Shown: positions 24,881 through 37,595, numbered from the stretch's first letter. The stretch is DNA of 64,000 bases from Omphiscola glabra (GCA_964017045.1 OZ024794.1:48234013-48298012), one strand, 5' to 3'. Notes: generated by a model from the letters alone, not told the origin. Numbers and translations: made by a program.

Positions 24881-25947
24881 GTGGCAATATTATTTATTCT
24901 TACTGCACTATGGCGTAGGGTTTCGACAATAATGAATTATATCACGAGAAAGAGCAGGGACTAGTTTTTCATAGCGGAGTGGGAACTCATGATTTGCCGA
25001 GTGTGAGAGTGTACGAATTATCTGAGTAGATGGTAGACATGTTGGATTTTCCTTTTTGTATTAATTTCGGATGGAATAGTATTCCAAGAGAATGTGTATT
25101 ATATTCTTTACATTGTAACTATGTCAGTTACAAGGATGCACTAATGAGGAGGATTTATTTGTATTATGTATAATGTAATAAAGTGATGTGAAATTTATAC
25201 AACTGAAGTATTTTCATTCATGAAAGGAAGAGAGGTAGTGATTTACTTTAAGGAATGAACAAGTGACAGCTGCAGGCCATCCATCATATCACAGGTTTAG
25301 TTAACATTGTAACATCCCAGAGGTCTTACATATGTTACATCTGTTACATGAACGCATACACTTAGTGGTAGGGACTTGTTCAATATTCATTAAAGACATC
25401 TTTTTGAACACTCACTGTGATTTGTTTATTGGTATTTGCGAAGACCGGGGGTGGGAGTTGTTTGGGGCGGGGGGGGGGCAGCTAGCAGCCCCTGTGGTGA
25501 ATGAATTGGGAAGAAAAAAATGCTTCTGGGCTTAAAAAGGTCATATAATAAAAAACAAAATAATGACTTAGGAATTTCTATAATACAATTGTCTTTTTGG
25601 TGTTTTTTTTTGTGTTGGTTTTTTTGGAGAGGGACCAAAAAAAAAAAAGTTTTAACAAATATTTGTATCCATTTAGTTGCTGTCCAGATGCCTTTGTCTT
25701 GTTTGCAGTTAATAGCAGACAACTAAGAAATATGCGAAGCATTCAATATTGGAAGAGTATTAATTCTCAATATATTTTGTTCAGTTTTAACTGTAAAGTA
25801 ATGTGTGTATATTGTCATCAGATAGTCAAGGGGCGTTCTCAATCATTTGTGAATCGGACCCTTTGACAACATTTGGGTGTATACCTCGAGAGAGCGTTGC
25901 GTACAGTTTTGTTGGTCTAGATGTATATTTTAGCAGCGCTGAAAGCT
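24881..25947. other. Non-coding spacer
   Basis: AT-rich; G-run near 25470; A-run near 25637. An ORF pair at 25332-25866 contains no recognisable domain. Confidence 0.45.
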
Positions 25948-26075
25948 TGTACTACACCATATAATACAACCGTGTACTACACCATATAATACAACCGTGT
26001 ACTACACCATATAATACAACCGTGTACTACACCATATAATACAACCGTGTACTACACCATATAATACAACCGTGT
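25948..26075. repeat. Minisatellite, 25-bp unit, 5 copies, nearly identical
   Basis: Units are gtgtactacaccatataata then caacc. Lack of divergence suggests recent expansion. Confidence 0.95.
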
Positions 26076-26135
26076 ACTTTTGTCGTCACATAAAACACTT
26101 ATCCGTCTTTTCTGTCCCGACGGAATGACACATTC

Positions 26136-26632
26136 CTGAAGTCAGACCCCTTAAGCTGCGAATCACACCGGAAGTCTGAAGTCAAACCTCTTAAGCTGCC
26201 AATCACACCGGAAGTCTGAAGTCAAATCTCTTAAGATGCGAATCTCACTGGAAGTCTGAAGTCAAATCTCTTAAGATGCGAATCACACCGGAAGTCTGAA
26301 GTCAAACTTCTTAAGCTGCGAATCTCAGCGGAAGTCTGAAGTCAAACCTCTTAAGCTGCCAATCCCTTCGGAAGTCTGAAGTCAAACCTCTTAAGCTGCG
26401 AATCACATCTGAAGTCTGAAGTCAAACCCCTTAAGCTGCGAATCACACCGGAAGTCTGAAGTCAAACCTCTTAAGCTGCGCATCTCAGCGGAAGTCTGAA
26501 GTCAAACCCCTTAAGATGCGAATCTCACCGGAAGTCTGAAGTCAAACCCCTTAAGCTCCCAAATCACACCGAAAGTCTGACGTCAAACCTCTTAAACTGC
26601 GAATCACACCGGAAATTTTAAGTCAAACTTCC
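26136..26632. repeat. Minisatellite, 40-bp unit, about 12 copies
   Basis: Units are tctgaagtcaaacctcttaa then gctgcgaatcacaccggaag. The copies vary mainly in the second half. Confidence 0.95.
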
Positions 26633-27391
26633 ACAAATTACGAAATCTGGATGCACAGTGCATGCTCAATAATTCCTCAACTTCTGATTTTTTTTTTTTT
26701 TTTTTAAAACAATTATACTTATGGTAACATTTGCTTTTTAAAAACAGATTTTAGGCGTTAAAAACCCATTCCAAAACATGAGCGGATCTCAAAGGGACAG
26801 TCCTTCTCTCTACGACAATGGTGAAAAAAATCATGTGCGAAATCATGCAGTTGCAAACTGACAACCGGACAGAAAAAAAGTCTCTTCAGTGTCCACGTAG
26901 GATGGCTTCGTATAACCGTTAATTTTAAATGCATTCTTTTTACTACATCAAATAAACTATAAGAGGATTTTACCCCGGCCGGTATCTACTGAATGCTTTG
27001 CCCTAAATCTATTGGAAGTTGAACACGTTACGAAGTTACAATAACTAACGTCGACCACACACTAAGCTTCACTCTTCAGAACACACACGAGTTAAACAAA
27101 TAGTAATCTTATAAACTTCTTATCAAAAAATTAAAATTGGGTATAAGGAAAAAGAAAAAAAAAAAGAACCATTTATTGCGTCATTCTAGAGAGTCAAATT
27201 TTTATCGCTTAAAATGTCTGAACACGAAAGACACTCGGCAAAAGCTCAGCTCTGTAAGATATGAGAAATGGTCCCAAAAACAAGGTTGCAAAAGATTTGA
27301 ACCGCGACCTAGAATTTGAACATTGCAAACAAACAATGCTGAAGTCAAGTTCAATGGAGTTGTAAAAAAAAAAAAATTAAACCCCTAACCC
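26633..27391. other. AT-rich non-coding spacer
   Basis: T-run near 26690 and A-runs near 27160 and 27365. No gene is seen. Confidence 0.5.
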
Positions 27392-27577
27392 CAGGACCGG
27401 CCTTAGGCCACTGCAACATATGCGGCCGCAGTGGGCCCCGCACTTTCATAGGCCCCGCCCCGAATATATTTTCTAAAACAAAATCTTAATTTTCACTTAT
27501 TATCCTTATTCCTACCCAGACTGGGCCCCGCACAATCCTTTTCGCATAGGGCCCCGCAATTGTTAGGGTCGGCCCTG
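27392..27577 (+). mobile_element. hAT-type MITE (186 bp) inserted in telomere-like repeat
   Basis: Termini caggaccggccttagg and ttagggtcggccctg are inverted. A perfect 8-bp target duplication, cctaaccc, lies at 27384-27391 and 27578-27585. The target is part of a (CCCTAA)n tract. The interior carries two 'gggccccgca' blocks in the same orientation. No ORF. Confidence 0.9.
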
Positions 27578-27600
27578 CCTAACCCTAACCCTAACCCCAA
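27578..27600 (+). repeat. Short interstitial telomeric repeat (CCCTAA)3-4
   Basis: cctaaccctaaccctaaccc continues the telomere-type motif on the left of the MITE. TTAGGG is the usual animal (including mollusc) telomere repeat. The tract is too short to be a chromosome end. Confidence 0.8.
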
Positions 27601-27984
27601 CACTTGAACATCAGCATTATGAACATTAGATGATACTTTGTATTTGTTGTTGTTCTTGTTGTTTATTATTATTTATTTTTTTATTAGCATGTTACAATTT
27701 TTTTTTAGAGATGTCGTAGCTTTGTTTTTAATGTTGTAGAATTATCATTATTATTTTAGGTTTACATTAGACTAAGCTTTGAAACAATATGTCCGCAGGA
27801 TTATAATTATAGTAAGTCGAATTTTTTAGTCGAATTATTAATTATAATGACGTCCTTAGACAAATGTTCTTGATTTATGACGTCTGCATAATATTTTTTT
27901 ATGAACTTTTTGTTCGTTAACCGTAAATAACAGTAAATAAAAGAGATGGTTGTGAAATAGCGACATAATTTAATTTATTATTAT

Positions 27985-28740
27985 ATACTAGCGAGAACCC
28001 GGCATGCGTTGCATGCCACTCAATGAAAAAAGTGTTAGTGTTTTAATTAAGATTCAAAGTAATTTTTAAATAGAAAATATTTATTATTTTTTCCGTCTGC
28101 TGTGTACACAAATAAATTAGACGTTTTTTTTTTGACGCGCGAGCAGGTAACATATAGCTGTCCACGTAAGAAGCATGTATTTTCAAAATTTAGTCTACAC
28201 ACTTGTAGCGATTAATCCACCCACGCAGTAGCTCTGTTTTAAATTATATTTAGATAGCTCAAATATTTATTATTTTAAAAATAAGGCCCACGGCCTCAAA
28301 CGCAAAATTTTAAAATTAATGTACTTATGTCACACACAAACTGAAATTTCGTTTGTATTTGATTGATGTCTAGCCACCCATGCAATAGCACTGATAGAAA
28401 TTATATTTGTATAGCTCATATAAGAAAAAAATAATTTCGGGCTCCGGCCCGAAAAGGAATATTTCAAAATGGATAAGCTAATTCAGAAACCTTTGGTGCG
28501 CACAACAACTTACCAAAGTTTTATCGCAATCGGATGAATGGTATAGGAACGCATACGAAAATTATATTTAGCTCATAAAAGGGGGGAAAAAAGAATTTAG
28601 GTCCACGGTCCCAAAACGGAATATTGTAAAATGTGTGTAATAATTCAGAAACATTTGCATTTTTTTACAATTCACAAAATTTTCATCACTTTGGATTAAT
28701 GGTATTGAAGCACATACGGGATATACTTATATATGTATAG
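27985..28740. mobile_element. Old interspersed repeat with three related internal blocks; class unknown
   Basis: The left part has a GC-rich motif, gagaacccggcatgcgttgc. Three diverged blocks each contain a small palindrome: ggcccacggcct (28287), gggctccggcccg (28439) and ggtccacggtccc (28601). Two carry 'ttatcgcaatcggatgaatgg'-like sequence ending in cgcatacg/cacatacg. The section ends in tatatgtatagatata beside a CTGT microsatellite. This layout resembles common invertebrate repeats with simple tails, but I cannot assign it to Helitron or LINE. Confidence 0.45.
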
Positions 28741-28783
28741 ATATAGTTTACCGAATTAAGATAACTTTTTGCAATTATTCAAG

Positions 28784-29480
28784 GATGATCTGTCTGTCTG
28801 TCTCTCTGTCTCTCTGTCTGTCTCTCTGTCTTCTCTCTGTCATTCTGTCTGTATGTCTCTCTATCTGTCTGTCTCTCTGTCTATCTCCCTGTCTCTCTGC
28901 CTGTCTCTCTGCCTGTCTCTCTGCCTGTCTCTCTATCTGTCTCTATATCTCTCTGTCGCTGTCTGTCTTTCTTTCTCTCTGTCTGTCTCTCTGTTTCTCT
29001 GCCGGTCTATATGTCTCTCTGTCTGTCTGTCTCTCTGTTTGTCTCTCAGCTGTCTCTCAGTCTGTCTCACTGTCAGTCTCTGTCTATCTCTCTGTCTCTC
29101 TGTCATTATGTCTGTATCTCTGTCTGTCTCTCTGTCTATCTCTCTGTCTATCTGTCTGTAAGTCTCTCTGTCTGTATCTCTGTCTCTCTGTTTGTTTCTC
29201 CGACTGTCTCTCTTTCTGTCTCTCCTGTCTCTCTGTCTGTCTGACTGCCTGTCTATTTGTCTGTCTGTTTATCTATCTATCTACCTATCTATCTATCATC
29301 TACCTATCTACCTATTTACCATCTACATGCCTGCCTGCCTACCTACCTACCTGCCAACCTGCCTATCTACCTACCTGCCCACCTGCCTACCTACCTACCT
29401 GCCCACCTGCCTACCTACCTACCTGCCCACCTACCTACCTAACTACTTACCTACATACCTATCTACCTAACTATCTACTA
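28784..29480. repeat. Long compound tetranucleotide microsatellite (CTGT/CTCT to CTAC/CTGC)
   Basis: About 500 bp of ctgtctctctgt motifs turn into ctacctacctgc motifs near 29270. All three plus frames are partly open and encode Cys-Leu-Ser or Tyr-Leu-Pro runs, a simple-sequence artefact. Confidence 0.97.
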
Positions 29481-29632
29481 TCTACTGACCTGTTTACCCT
29501 CAAAATCTTAAAATCGTACAATATCACAAAATCGTTCAATACATTATCTTAATAGTAAAAAAACACAGTATATATAATGTATACACCTCAAAATCGTACA
29601 TTGTACGTACGCCAAAATCGTAAAAGTAAACA

Positions 29633-29935
29633 GGTCTGTATCTATCTATCTATCCATCTTTCTATCTATCTACCTATCTCCCTACCTACCTACCTAGATA
29701 TCTATCTACCTACTTATCGACCTAACAACCTACCTACCTACCTATCTTTCTATCTACCTACCTATCTATCCATCCAACCATTCATCCTCTCACCCACACA
29801 CCCTTTCATCCATCCATCCTTTCATCCATCCATCCATCCATCCGTCTATTTATCTTTTACCTACATCTCTATCTATCTATCATCTATCTGTGTATTTGTC
29901 TGTCTGTCTGTCTTTCTGTCTATCTCTCTATCTAA
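29633..29935. repeat. Second tetranucleotide tract (TATC/CTAC/ATCC)
   Basis: tatctatctatc, cctacctacc and catccatccatc blocks succeed each other. The tract is separated from the previous one by about 150 bp that contains aaaatcgtac motifs three times. Confidence 0.95.
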
Positions 29936-31748
29936 TAAAATCTCTATTTTTAAAATTAAATGTTCACTTGTGTAAAGTGATTGGGTTATGATATCCATGG
30001 GTAAGTAAATGTAAATATATTTATGTTTTGTTAAAGTCACTGATTTTCTTAATTGGTTAACATATGTTCATATGTAAAGTGAGAATATAGCTTCTTTTTT
30101 TTACAACTGAAATGTCATTGGATTGAAAGATATTGTCATCCAAGTAAAAATGCGTGAACTCTATTTCCTACAATCGATATAAATGTATCGAAGAAGGTTA
30201 ATTATTGATCAAATTTATTCTGAGGCTTATTGTTATAAGGGATGACGTATTTTGAGACACACTTTGCCCGCCTTCCAAGTGCATGACCTCTTTTAAGTCG
30301 GTCCCGTGTTGGGGCGGCTAGAAAAAATATCCCTTTGATGATACTTTTGTTAACTATCATCCGTTTCTGTGGAACATGATAGAACAATCTAGAAAATGTG
30401 GGAAACAGTAAGACTGTGTGTTCCATTTCCAGAATGATCATCTGAAACTGCCTATAAAAAGGGCTGACCGATAGAGAGAGGGAGATTTTTCCTTTCCTTG
30501 ATTACGAGGCATGCTATGTGTCATTATACTTTGTTGTGTGTAGAGATTTTTATTCCCTTGTACAATTTTGTGCTCATTGTATTTTGATATACAGTACCGG
30601 TACCAGCAAATCTGTAAGTTTATAATTTTAATTATATTTCTCTTGCTGTTATTATTTAATTGAAGTTCACAAATTAAAAAGTTATTATTTGTAATTAGCT
30701 CTGGCCTTAATTGTCGTTTTATTTGTTATTATTTTTAACCTTTGGTATCGTCCTTTATTATGGACTGTTTTTAGAACGAGCCCTAGACAAAACAACAGAG
30801 ATTAAATTCTCCATCTATAACGGTCCGTAATACTTATCTTGTGCTGCATTGGGCAAAATGAATGTATAGTGTACTCCCCGCCCACAGAGTTTAAAAAAAA
30901 TAAATAAATCATCCACTGGATTGTAGCCCCCTTACATACGCAAAAAGATTTTATTTTCATTTAATATGCTTTGTTCTTATCTAGATCAGTGTTAAGTGCA
31001 TTAAAAATGCTATTTGGCTATTTAGTTTTGCTGCACCACCAATTTAATTAAATGGCATATTCTTAAATGATTCTTATTAAAATTATTTTTAAATGTCGAG
31101 TTTTTACTACTTATAAATTTCATCAAAGTTTATTTTTGGAATGAATAAAAAGTACAAACTTATTAAATGTTAAAAATACAAAGCTAAATTATTATTTAAG
31201 TTTAGCAATTTAAAAAGCAATCAATGCTATTTATTAATTTTACTTATAACAAAGGGAATGTACACTATCAGTTTTTCACGCTCTTTTATTAAATCAGAAA
31301 TCTTTTAGCTTTGTCTAAATTAATAGGCAATTCTCACTATGACGTCATTTTCGTGATTATTTATAACAAATTAATTTTAATTTTATTTCGGCTTATTGAC
31401 AACGCGCTAAAGAACGCACTAAAACAACTGATGTTTAGGTTTTCCCGATGAATGTGATTACTGTGTATTTCTTTGATCATATGTTTTCTATTTAAGTTTT
31501 TTTTCATAAATTTCAAACGCATATAAAATGCTTAAGATAGTTCCTTAGTTGTTTCTTTATATGTATTTGTAATTTATAATATTAATACTTAAACCTTTGC
31601 TAAAATAAAAGCGGAAATATAATATTTTTTGCGCATGTAAATTTATTCGATTTCCGTAAAATAATAGAAAATAACTATGATTGTTTTTAAAAGTCCGAAC
31701 GTATCAAAATATTTTCGGATTTTAAGCGTTATGTCCCCATAGCTCATT

Positions 31749-31794
<46 letters not shown>

Positions 31795-32369
31795 TATTGT
31801 ATAAATATATATTTTGGTTTTATAAACCAACCACTCGATTAAATTTTCTTTTTATATGTTTTGATTAAAATTTTACATATTGTTTTCACATTTTTGGGGG
31901 CTAGAAAATGCTTATTTTACCGCAGAAATAATTAAAAATGATAAATATTTTAAAATACCTATATACCGTAAAATCCCGCGACATAGGGAAAGATCCGAGA
32001 TACAAAATTTGATATATTCAACAGATCCGCGATGCGGTGAGACTGCGAAAAGTGCGCACGCGATATTACTACGGACCGCTGTATACCAAGTCACAAATAA
32101 ATAAAACGATCCAGACAGGCGGCAGTCACATTCCCGGGGTTACAGCTGTGGCAAAACTTCCACCCCTCTGACTCTATAGCTGTACTATAAATATATCAGC
32201 TATTGATTTACGAGAGATGAACTGCAGACCACTCACACACCTTGTCTAGCATTGGCGGCATTCTGGGCTTGAGCTCCAGCTGATACACTCTACACTCTAC
32301 ACACCGTGTATCTACGATAACTGGCCCTGCATCTGTTTGACGTACAACCAACAGCACGGCTATAATACA
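29936..32369. other. Long AT-rich non-coding stretch
   Basis: Mostly AT-rich with a (TA)n run at 31751-31785. I found no exon with a recognisable product, no RNA gene, and no terminal repeats. The last 250 bp are more GC-balanced. Confidence 0.55.
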
Positions 32370-32377
32370 TATTGGAG

Positions 32378-32931
32378 CAGTGGTTCTCAATCTTCCTATT
32401 GCCGCGACCCCTTAAATACAGTTCCTCACGTTGTGATGACCCCCATACATAAACATTTTGCTTTGTTGCTGCTTCATAAATATGTGTTTTCCGATGGTCT
32501 TAGGCGACCCTCGAGTAAGGATCGTTCGACCCCCTAAGCCAGGGGTGGGCAAACTTTTTGTGCGGAGGGCCACATTGACAAAAGTTAAGCTATTGGGGGC
32601 CGTATGTACAGTATGTCAAATTTTTGCATGTCGATAAACATTTCTCTATATTTAAATAGGTAAATTCGCATTTTAGCATTGCATGACAAAAGTCAAGGAC
32701 TGTTTAAAAAATAAGAAAGAAATTTAATCGAAAATGTTCAAACTATCATAAAGGTACATGAAATTCTTTAAAATTCAAGAAAGTAACTTAAAAAACAAAG
32801 CAATTTTTTTTTAAATTATGAAAGTCTTCGCGGGCCGCATAATATCAGTTGCCGGGCCGCATGCGGCCCGCGGCTAGTGGTTTGTCCACCCCTACCCTAA
32901 GGGGTCGCAACCCACATGTCGAGAACCAGTG
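32378..32931 (-). mobile_element. SPIN-like hAT MITE, copy 1, split by a nested element
   Basis: The left end cagtggttctcaatcttcct and right end caacccacatgtcgagaaccagtg match the other SPIN-like copies here, in inverted orientation. Interior landmarks shared with them include cagttcctcacgttgtgatg and atgtgttttccgatggt. A second element occupies 32540-32894, leaving about 200 bp of SPIN-like sequence. Flanking octamers tattggag and taatgaaa agree at only 5 of 8 positions. SPIN is a hAT family; identification rests on recalled terminal sequence. Confidence 0.8.
32540..32894 (+). mobile_element. Nested hAT-Charlie-like element (355 bp)
   Basis: It begins caggggtgggcaaactttttg and ends gtttgtccaccccta, an inverted pair. 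The near-identical octamers ccctaagc (32532-32539) and ccctaagg (32895-32902) are its target duplication, derived from the host SPIN-like element. Subterminal 'gggccgcat' and 'cgggccgc' motifs are typical of Charlie-type non-autonomous elements. No transposase ORF. Confidence 0.88.
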
Positions 32932-33317
32932 TAATGAAAATTTAAACTAAGAATCGTTTTTCCATGTGGAACAAAAATATGATATCTACTAGGCAGCGGC
33001 GTCATTTCAGGTGGGTTGTTGTTTGTTTTTTTTGGGGGGGGGGGGACCAGAACTTGGTCGGCTTGTTAAGTTGTTTACTACTGGAGGCGACACAGTACAT
33101 AGAAATTTAAGTAAAACCTGCAAATCCCTGGGTCATGGGGGTGGCAAATGCCCCACAGATGTTGTATGTAACGAGCAATGGAAATGTTGGATACTAAAGC
33201 TGAAGAGCAGCGCAGTCTGTATTTTTTTTATTTAATTGTTGGACAGCACACAGTAGGAAGAGGCAGAATTTTGTAGAGCATCAAAAGTGGTATACAGACA
33301 GAAACGTGGGGGGGGGG
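32932..33317. other. Non-coding spacer
   Basis: G-runs at 33040 and 33309. No gene is seen. Confidence 0.5.
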
Positions 33318-33500
33318 GGGGGGGCAGGCGGCTAACCGTCGACACAGACTGAAATGGATCAAGGATGTAGAGAAGGATATACACCTGCTGGGGGTTCGCG
33401 TATGGAGGCGGAAAGCTATGGATCGATGCGAATGGAAGGATGTGATGGACCAGGCCAGGGCTGTACACAGGCTGTATGGCCACTGATGATGATGAAGCAG
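33318..33500 (+). pseudogene. LINE (RTE-like) 3' end fragment
   Basis: One frame ending with a stop at 33484-33486 reads LKWIKDVEKDIHLLGVRVW, then a WRRKAMDR-EWK-type segment. This is the layout of the extreme C-terminus of RTE-type non-LTR retrotransposon polyproteins (RW.DDVE.DL..LGVR.WR..A.DR..WR). A short tgatgatgatg tail follows the stop, as in RTE 3' ends. The reverse transcriptase core and endonuclease are absent, so this is a 5'-truncated dead copy. Confidence 0.75.
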
Positions 33501-33885
33501 CGATGACTAGTGAGTATAACAGTTTACCCAACATGAGTATCAAGGACAAATAACCTGAAATTTTATGAAAGAAGCTATGCAAGAGTTTAGCTTCTATAAG
33601 TACACAGTCCCGACGCCCCGAATCTATGTGAGAGGCGAGGGGTGCGTACAGTACAATCTTAATATATTTATGTCTGCTAACATCGCGTACCCATTTCAAG
33701 CATGGATGCCTCGAGGTCCTCAATGCACGAGTTAAACTACAAGTCTACATACTTGTCTTTTCCAACTAAAATTTCACACACGTGGTGTCTATTTAAGACT
33801 TAACTACATGGCAGCGTATTTACTCTAATGAAAGGACTGTTTATACGTGATTATACCAGCGCACACACCAGATCTATTTTATACT
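33501..33885. other. Non-coding spacer
   Basis: Balanced composition. No exon recognised. Confidence 0.45.
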
Positions 33886-34040
33886 TAAGAGGCCGACCGA
33901 ATATCCGAGTTTCGATTTCGTCGTCGACAGTTGCCATATGATCAATTTCGGCCTAGTTTCGGTTTCGGCAGAAAAAAAAAAAAATTGTTAACTTCGTTTG
34001 ATTTTCGGTTTCGGCTGAGACCAGAGGTCCGACTGTCACC
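33886..34040. mobile_element. Fragment rich in TTTCGGTTTCGG motifs, probable interspersed repeat
   Basis: gaggccgaccgaatatccgag is followed by repeated 'tttcggtttcggc' segments around an A-run. Such motifs occur in widespread animal MITEs. No target duplication or clean termini found. Confidence 0.35.
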
Positions 34041-35492
34041 CTGTCTGTCTGTCGCGCCGGCAATCCGATATTCGTTATTGCTCGACGTCTTGCTGTCATC
34101 GCATGACTAATAAGACTAATCATCGTCAAAGACCGCACACCGCATGATGACATACTTGTCCAAGATTTCAAAAAATACAATTACAATTAGGCTTAAGCGA
34201 AGGTAAATAGTTTAGTGGGAGAAAAAATAAGGGAATCGTAATATTCATATTGTAATGTTTGTTTCAATTTTTATAAAAATGAAATTAGGGAACTCTTAAT
34301 TTATTCAATTCAATCATTTTGATTTATTATTATCATGCTCATAAATGTTGTCATAGGCAAAAGAGATATAGCCTTGTGAAAAAAATCATATGGAATGGTA
34401 ATATTCCCATTATTATTTTTGTGTTAAATTTAAAAAAAAAAAGAAAAATTAGGGAACCCTAGGCCTGTTTCATTCATTCAATCATTCATTCATTCATTCA
34501 TTAATTGACTTTCATCATTATCATGTTGATAAACGAAGAATAAACATTGACTGTGAAATAAAATGTTAACATATCCCCAACAATTAGTGACGTGTTTGTT
34601 GGATACAAGTGTAAAGAAAGAGAATAATTAAACCTTTAGTGATTTTACAATAATATAATATACTTATTTTTTTTTTTCAATCTTTTATAATTAGGCACAA
34701 AATGGCCTTTAATTTAAATCACACGCCTACATACGCGTGTGTGTGTACCACTGTTTTTACATAATAATTATGTCGTATGCCTACATGATTATCATACTAA
34801 AAAGTATCTCAACATGCGTTCAGCTTTTGTTTAATCTGGGTCAGATCTAACATTTATCCGACCATGATAAATACGGATAAACGAAACATTGAAATGTCGA
34901 CCAGTAAGAACTCATTTTTCAACGAAAATGTATGAAAAGCAATTTGTCTGGACATTTTGATGAGCCATTATACGAATAAACAATAGATGGGCCAAGCATT
35001 CGATCTATAACAAATATGTCTATATAGGTGGTTTTGTAATTATGTTATAAAAGCAAAGGGTCTATTTTGCTTGACTTTTGCTCCCACCCTAAGTCAAAAT
35101 GTTCACGTGCCGTACTACTTTAAAATATATTTTGTTTGTGTGTGTGTGAGTGTTTGTGTGGTGGGTGGGTGTGTGTGTTGTGTGGTTGTGTGTGTGTGGC
35201 GGGGGTGGGTGTGAATAACTTCTAAGTTTCCTCTCTTGATTTCATTAAGAGTCATGTAATTTTACACTCTCTTTTTAAGTGAAGCCATTGGCTTAACCGA
35301 AGGACGGATAGATTAGTAGCGCCATAAAGATGGTAGAAATCAGCATTGAAATAATATGCGTACATTCTTATCAGAAAGATGTAAACTGCGACCAACCAGC
35401 GACCAACCAGCCAGAAACTAACCAACAACACTAACGCATATATCGAAGATCAGCTCCATTTCTTTTATTTTTTGTTTTGTTTAGTGGTTAAG
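34041..35492. other. AT-rich non-coding stretch
   Basis: Contains (CATT)n near 34480-34502 and a GT-rich tract at 35133-35215. No gene is seen. Confidence 0.55.
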
Positions 35493-35580
35493 GAAGTGGT
35501 TTTTAACGTGTGGGTCATGACATTCTCTGGGGTCACATGTCAGGGGTCGCTTGAAAATTTCATAAATTTGAGGAGGAAAC
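35493..35580 (+). mobile_element. hAT left-end fragment related to the element at 15058
   Basis: gtggtttttaacgtgtgggtc, then gtcaggggtcgcttg and atttcataaa, parallel the left 75 bp of the 15058 element (gtggtcacttgaacttcataaa). No right end was identified downstream. Confidence 0.4.
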
Positions 35581-37014
35581 AACGTGTGGGGTTTTTTTGT
35601 GGGGGGGGGGGGCGTGGGGGTAGTGTTGGGGAGGTGGTTGATTGAAATGTGAATTATTTTTTTTTATTTGACATTTCAGAATTTCATTTTAAAATTTAAA
35701 TAGTATTTACAGTGATTGAGATAGCTCCTTATTGTTACTACACTATGACATCACTACAGCTACATAATTAATTTTTTGTTGAACGTTTTGTAACACCCGG
35801 ATCAGGATCCAATGGCATTTTCTCATAAACCCGACCATGACAGGGGCCGGGTGTAAAAACCTGCACCTGGACCAGCTCTCATCAAAATGTTTATAAGCCA
35901 CTACAAACGGTTCACATTGGGCTGGGTTTGGGACATATCCACCCTCCTTTCCCGCGATGAGTTACGCCCATAGTATATATTGTTTTCTATTAAGTCTATG
36001 GTATATGTTTTATGACCAAAGCATACACACCATTATGTGCCATAAATTGCCGCCATCAGGCAACTCACCCACCCTCCCACACAGCCCTACTGCATCCAGA
36101 TTACAAGACCATCAGTCAATCCGGCCACCACAGACGATCAGACAAAGCCAAGTGGTGGGCTACGACCGCCTGTTACCACCACTCGTCAACACTGCCGGTC
36201 CAGTAGGATTCGTGTATTGGTTTCCTTCACCTACGACTTAAATCAAGCAACAGCTTTCCCGTTATTACCAACACCGCCCAGGGGTGAATCCGGAAGGGGG
36301 GGTGGGGACAATGGAAAGGCGAAGGACCCAATAAACTCACTATTGTATGGGGGAGGGGGTTGCCGGAGCGTCGGAGGGGGGATACCAATTGATACCAATG
36401 TAAAAAGAAAAATTGTATACATAGCTTCTATGAACCTTTTAACATATCCTCCTTTTCAGGTGGCCACGTGCTTTCTGCCAAACGATACGGAAAAGGAACA
36501 CATGCCCGCATTGCTAGCTTAATCCCACCCCTGCATTACCCAATTACTTCTCTCCGCTTTTTCTACCCACCCTAAAGAAAGATAAATCCTATTCCAAAAC
36601 TGCCCGATCCGTCACCAAAGCCTTTCTTTTCTAACCTTTCTGTCATTTTAAAATTAGACTAACCTAAAACTTATTGATTTACCACCAAAAAAAAAAAAAA
36701 AAAAAAAAAAAAATAAATAAAAATAAATAAATAAAAGAATGAATTAAAATATTTTTTATACAAAGTTTGGAAAGGATCAAACGAAAAAAAAATGTTGGCT
36801 CGGATCAAGACCCCCGTGCTTGGCTACTAATACTGAGATTAATTACCGAGGGGGAACAATGCTGGGGGCTGTATGTAAGAGTGGAGTCGTTCAGGGTGCC
36901 ACGCGGCACTCACACATGTTGCACTGATATCGATTACCGAATTAGGACCCGATCGCAGCGCACACGCTGGAAAGGAGGGGGGGGGGGGCTCAAGGCGAAT
37001 CCGGCATATCGCGA
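35581..37014. other. Non-coding spacer
   Basis: Poly-G near 35600, a 33-bp A-run near 36688, and short ORFs (35957-36522) with no domain. 36790-37010 is balanced and leads into the next array. Confidence 0.45.
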
Positions 37015-37595
37015 GACTCTCTTCAAACACGTCCATCTTTGGGAGACTCTCTTCAAACACGTCCATCTTTGGGAGACTCTCTTCAAACACGTCCATCTTT
37101 GGGAGACTCTCTTCAAACACGTCCATCTGTGGGCGACTCTCTTCAAACACGTCCATCTTTGGGAGACTTTCTTCAAACACGTCCATCTTTGGGAGACTCT
37201 CTTCAAACACGTCCATCTTTGGGAGACTCTCTTCAAACACGTCTATCTTTGGGAGACTCTCTTCAAACACGTCCATCTTTGGGAGACTCTCTTCAAACAC
37301 GTCTATCTTTGGGAGACTCTCTTCAAACACGTCCATCTTTGGGAGACTCTCTTCAAACACGTCCATCTTTGGGAGACTTTCTTCAAACACGTCCATCTTT
37401 GGGAGACTTTCTTCAAACACGTCCATCTTTGGGAGACTTTCTTCAAACACGTCCATCTTTGGGAGACTCTCTTCAAACACGTCCATCTTTGGGAGACTCT
37501 CTTCAAACACGTCTATCTTTGGGAGACTCTCTTCAAACACGTCCATCTTTGGGAGACTCTCTTCAAACACGTCTATCTTTGCGAGATTCAGCGTA
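37015..37595. repeat. Minisatellite, 30-bp unit, about 19 copies, highly uniform
   Basis: The unit is ctcttcaaacacgtccatct then ttgggagact. Copies differ by a few transitions (gtccat/gtctat, ctctctt/ctttctt). ORFs of 331, 303 and 185 codons on both strands arise because 30 is a multiple of three. Confidence 0.97.

Noticed and set aside
27578..27600. Chromosome end
   Set aside because: Only 3-4 telomere motifs, with ordinary sequence on both sides.
28769..29552. 255-codon Cys/Leu/Ser ORF
   Set aside because: Tetranucleotide microsatellite translation.
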